In this document: positions 6,446 to 7,977 of the stretch, piece by piece | Layout: every line of letters begins with the position of its first letter | Position numbering within the stretch: the first letter of the stretch is position 1 | NCBI GenBank assembly: GCA_030632465.1 | Contig: DAOVUR010000082.1 | Coordinates: 1-7,977, forward strand | Length of the DNA: 7,977 bases | Reading direction: 5' to 3' | DNA from: a bacterium | Lineage (GTDB): Bacteria > Verrucomicrobiota > Kiritimatiellia > UBA8416 > CAMZLY01 | Program-made: the position numbers and the translations under genes | The notes under the pieces: generated by a model | Told to the model about the DNA's origin: nothing | Seen by the model: only the letters and a program-made list of their open reading frames with translations | Database searches by the model: none

Positions 6446-7000
6446 ATGTTTAGTGCATCAGATTTACGTAAGGGATTGAAAATAGAGATCGACGGACAGC
6501 CTTATGTTATAACAGAATTTACATTTACTAAACCAGGTAAGGGGCAGGCTTTTTACAACTGTAAGATGCGTAATATGATTACTGGCACGACTACGACAAA
6601 GACTTACCGCTCTGTTGAGAAAATTGATAAACCGGCATTAGAACAGAAGGTTCTTACATATTCTTATAAGGATGCTGATCAGTTTGTTTTTATGAACGAG
6701 GATTATGAGCAGATCAATATTGATGAATCTGTCATGGGCGATGCTAAATATTTTCTGGTAGAGGATATTGAAGTTGAGATTCTTTTTCATAATGATAAGC
6801 CAATAGAAGTTATGCTTCCTAACTTTATCGTAAAAAAGATCACTTACACTGAACCTGGCGCTCGTGGCGATACAGCTACTAATGTGCAAAAACCTGCTTC
6901 AATTGATACTGGGTATGAACTTCAGGTGCCTATTTTTATCAATGAAGGTGAGCTGATCAAGATTGATACACGTACTGGTAAGTATGTTGAGAGAGCGTAG
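6446..7000 (+). CDS. efp: Elongation factor P
   Basis: EF-P binds between the P and E sites of stalled ribosomes and promotes peptide-bond formation at consecutive prolines. The 184-residue protein has the usual length (E. coli 188) and three beta domains: a KOW-like domain I (about 1-63), domain II (about 64-125) and an OB-fold domain III (about 126-184). The domain I loop reads FTKPGKGQAF; its Lys32 (6539-6541) is equivalent to E. coli Lys34, the residue that carries (R)-beta-lysine. The end, IDTRTGKYVERA, is the typical conserved C-terminus. The adjacent downstream gene encodes an EpmA-type ligase, which supports beta-lysylation rather than the unmodified or 5-aminopentanolylated forms of other lineages. 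The start is fixed by a strong Shine-Dalgarno. The gene is divergent from gyrB and probably cotranscribed with epmA, since no terminator is evident between them. Confidence 0.97.
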   Translation: MFSASDLRKGLKIEIDGQPYVITEFTFTKPGKGQAFYNCKMRNMITGTTTTKTYRSVEKIDKPALEQKVLTYSYKDADQFVFMNEDYEQINIDESVMGDAKYFLVEDIEVEILFHNDKPIEVMLPNFIVKKITYTEPGARGDTATNVQKPASIDTGYELQVPIFINEGELIKIDTRTGKYVERA

Positions 7001-7047
7001 TAAAAAAATCAAAATGACGAAATACCCAAGTCATAAAAAATACTGCA

Positions 7048-7066
7048 TAGCTTCATTTGGAAGCTA
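7048..7066 (+). promoter_or_regulatory. Hairpin covering the probable epmA ribosome binding site
   Basis: TAGCTTC (7048-7054) pairs perfectly with GAAGCTA (7060-7066) around the 5-base loop ATTTG. The only Shine-Dalgarno-like sequence before epmA, GGAAG (7059-7063), lies almost wholly in the right arm. No U-tract follows, so it does not look like a terminator. It could lower or tune epmA translation relative to efp; that role is inferred. Confidence 0.4.
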
Positions 7067-7074
7067 AATGTGCA

Positions 7075-7971
7075 ATGATGACTAATCGTACTGATATCTT
7101 AAGGTTACGGAGCGATCTGCTAAGGGCTGTTCGTGATTTCTTCTATACTCACGACTACATAGAGGTTGAGACGCCGATACGTATTAAATATCCGGCCTTA
7201 GAGCTGCATATTGATGCTGAACCAGCTACTGACCATTATTTACGGACATCTCCTGAACTTTATATGAAGCGCATGTTGACTGAAGGTTTTGAGCGAATTT
7301 TTGAGTTAGGTGCTTGTTTTCGTCGTGGTGAGCGTGGTGCATTGCATAATCCTGAATATACAATGTTGGAATGGTATCGTGTTGGCGCTGATTATCTTGG
7401 CGTTCTTGATGATACTAAGGAACTGCTCTGTTCTGTTACTGAGAAAGTCTTGGGTAGTTCGGCATTAAAATTTAATGGTGCCACTATTAATCTTGCAGGC
7501 GAGTGGGTGATATTTAATGTTAGAGATCTTTTTATTGAACATGCAGGCTGGGATCCTGTTGTTGATTTTGATGCTGATCGCTTTGATCTTGATCTGATCG
7601 AAAAAGTTGAACCAGCACTGCCGCTGGATGTACCTGTTGTCCTGAAAGATTTCCCCGCTCCTTTGGCTGCATTAGCGCGACTAAAACCTGATGATTCATC
7701 TGTTGCCGAACGTTGGGAGCTATATTTAGGTGGCATTGAGATTGCCAATGTTTATAGTGAGCTTACTGATGCAGACGAGCAACGGAGTCGCTTTGAGGAG
7801 TGTGCGGCAAAACGTGTGGCATTGGGTAAGGATGCATATATGATTGATGATGAGTTTTTGCGTGCTCTTGAAAAAGGTATGCCTGCGTGTGGTGGTGCTG
7901 CGTTAGGTATTGATCGTCTTGTTATGTTGTTGAGTGGTGTGAGTGAAATAATGGGAGTCAGAGCTTTTTAA
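7075..7971 (+). CDS. epmA: EF-P--(R)-beta-lysine ligase, LysRS-like
   Basis: EpmA (also called PoxA, GenX or YjeA) activates (R)-beta-lysine with ATP and attaches it to the loop lysine of EF-P in the cytosol. The protein is a class II lysyl-tRNA synthetase catalytic core without the N-terminal anticodon-binding OB domain. From Met 7075 it has 298 residues (E. coli 325). Visible are VETP (about 31-34), RTSPELYMKR (57-66), motif 2 with FELGACFRRGERG and HNPEYTMLEWYR, GIEIANVYSELTDADEQ, and motif 3 AALGIDRLVM (275-284). The alanine at 276 (codon 7900-7902) aligns with E. coli Ala298, where LysRS has Gly; this residue is linked to beta-lysine preference. The frame is open further upstream to a TTG at 7057, but the family start, and GGAAG 11 bases upstream, favour ATG 7075 (ATG 7078 is also possible). 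It follows efp by 74 bases, its substrate gene. Confidence 0.93.
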   Translation: MMTNRTDILRLRSDLLRAVRDFFYTHDYIEVETPIRIKYPALELHIDAEPATDHYLRTSPELYMKRMLTEGFERIFELGACFRRGERGALHNPEYTMLEWYRVGADYLGVLDDTKELLCSVTEKVLGSSALKFNGATINLAGEWVIFNVRDLFIEHAGWDPVVDFDADRFDLDLIEKVEPALPLDVPVVLKDFPAPLAALARLKPDDSSVAERWELYLGGIEIANVYSELTDADEQRSRFEECAAKRVALGKDAYMIDDEFLRALEKGMPACGGAALGIDRLVMLLSGVSEIMGVRAF

Positions 7972-7977
7972 TGACAC
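7971..7977 (+). CDS. Possible start of a downstream gene, cut by the window edge
   Basis: The epmA stop TAA (7969-7971) shares its last base with an ATG at 7971-7973, giving the TAATG arrangement common in translationally coupled operons. A GGGAG (7953-7957) lies 13 bases upstream, farther than ideal. Only two codons are visible (Met, Thr), so no product can be named. The beta-lysine-making aminomutase gene epmB would fit the pathway, but nothing in the sequence shows it. Confidence 0.3.

Noticed and set aside
7014..7034. Possible terminator between efp and epmA (ATGAC and GTCAT arms)
   Set aside because: The stem is only 5 bp with an 11-base loop, and is followed by an A-run rather than a T-run, so it would not terminate rightward transcription.
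7392..7748. Minus-strand open frame of 118 codons inside epmA
   Set aside because: It is antisense to the conserved EpmA core, with Ser-rich composition typical of shadow frames.

Overview
The window is an ordinary housekeeping stretch of a bacterial chromosome, moderately AT-rich. Gene content, the roughly 170-residue insert in GyrB, and an E. coli-type EF-P next to an EpmA-type modifying enzyme all point to a Gram-negative lineage. The sequence alone does not fix the phylum. A member of the Planctomycetes-Verrucomicrobia-Chlamydiae group (for example Lentisphaerota) is a weak guess from the look of the proteins, not a result. I found no phage, transposon, CRISPR array, tRNA or rRNA, and no novel multi-gene system.

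Layout: a UDP-glucuronate decarboxylase gene (uxs-like, plus strand, 5' end cut by the window edge) runs to 885. It converges on gyrA. The 109-base gap between them holds a short degenerate heptamer repeat and a strong A-tract/stem/T-tract hairpin that should terminate transcription from both sides. Then come gyrA (995-3607) and gyrB (3613-6045), both on the minus strand and transcribed gyrB then gyrA, with only 5 bases between them: a compact gyrase operon. A 400-base divergent intergenic region (6046-6445) carries a fairly convincing gyrB promoter and weaker candidates for the rightward promoter. Rightward lie efp (elongation factor P) and epmA (EF-P beta-lysine ligase). The epmA stop codon overlaps an ATG that may begin a further gene cut off by the right edge.

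How the genes work together: GyrA and GyrB form the A2B2 DNA gyrase that introduces negative supercoils. EF-P relieves ribosomes stalled at polyproline; its loop lysine (K32) is the expected target of EpmA, so the pair is a substrate and enzyme encoded side by side. The uxs gene makes UDP-xylose for cell-surface polysaccharide and is unrelated to the rest.

The points most worth a second look are modest: a five-copy pentapeptide repeat that extends the GyrA N-terminus, an acidic low-complexity GyrA tail, threonine at the main quinolone-resistance position, a hairpin that buries the probable epmA ribosome binding site, and short repeats in the long divergent promoter region.
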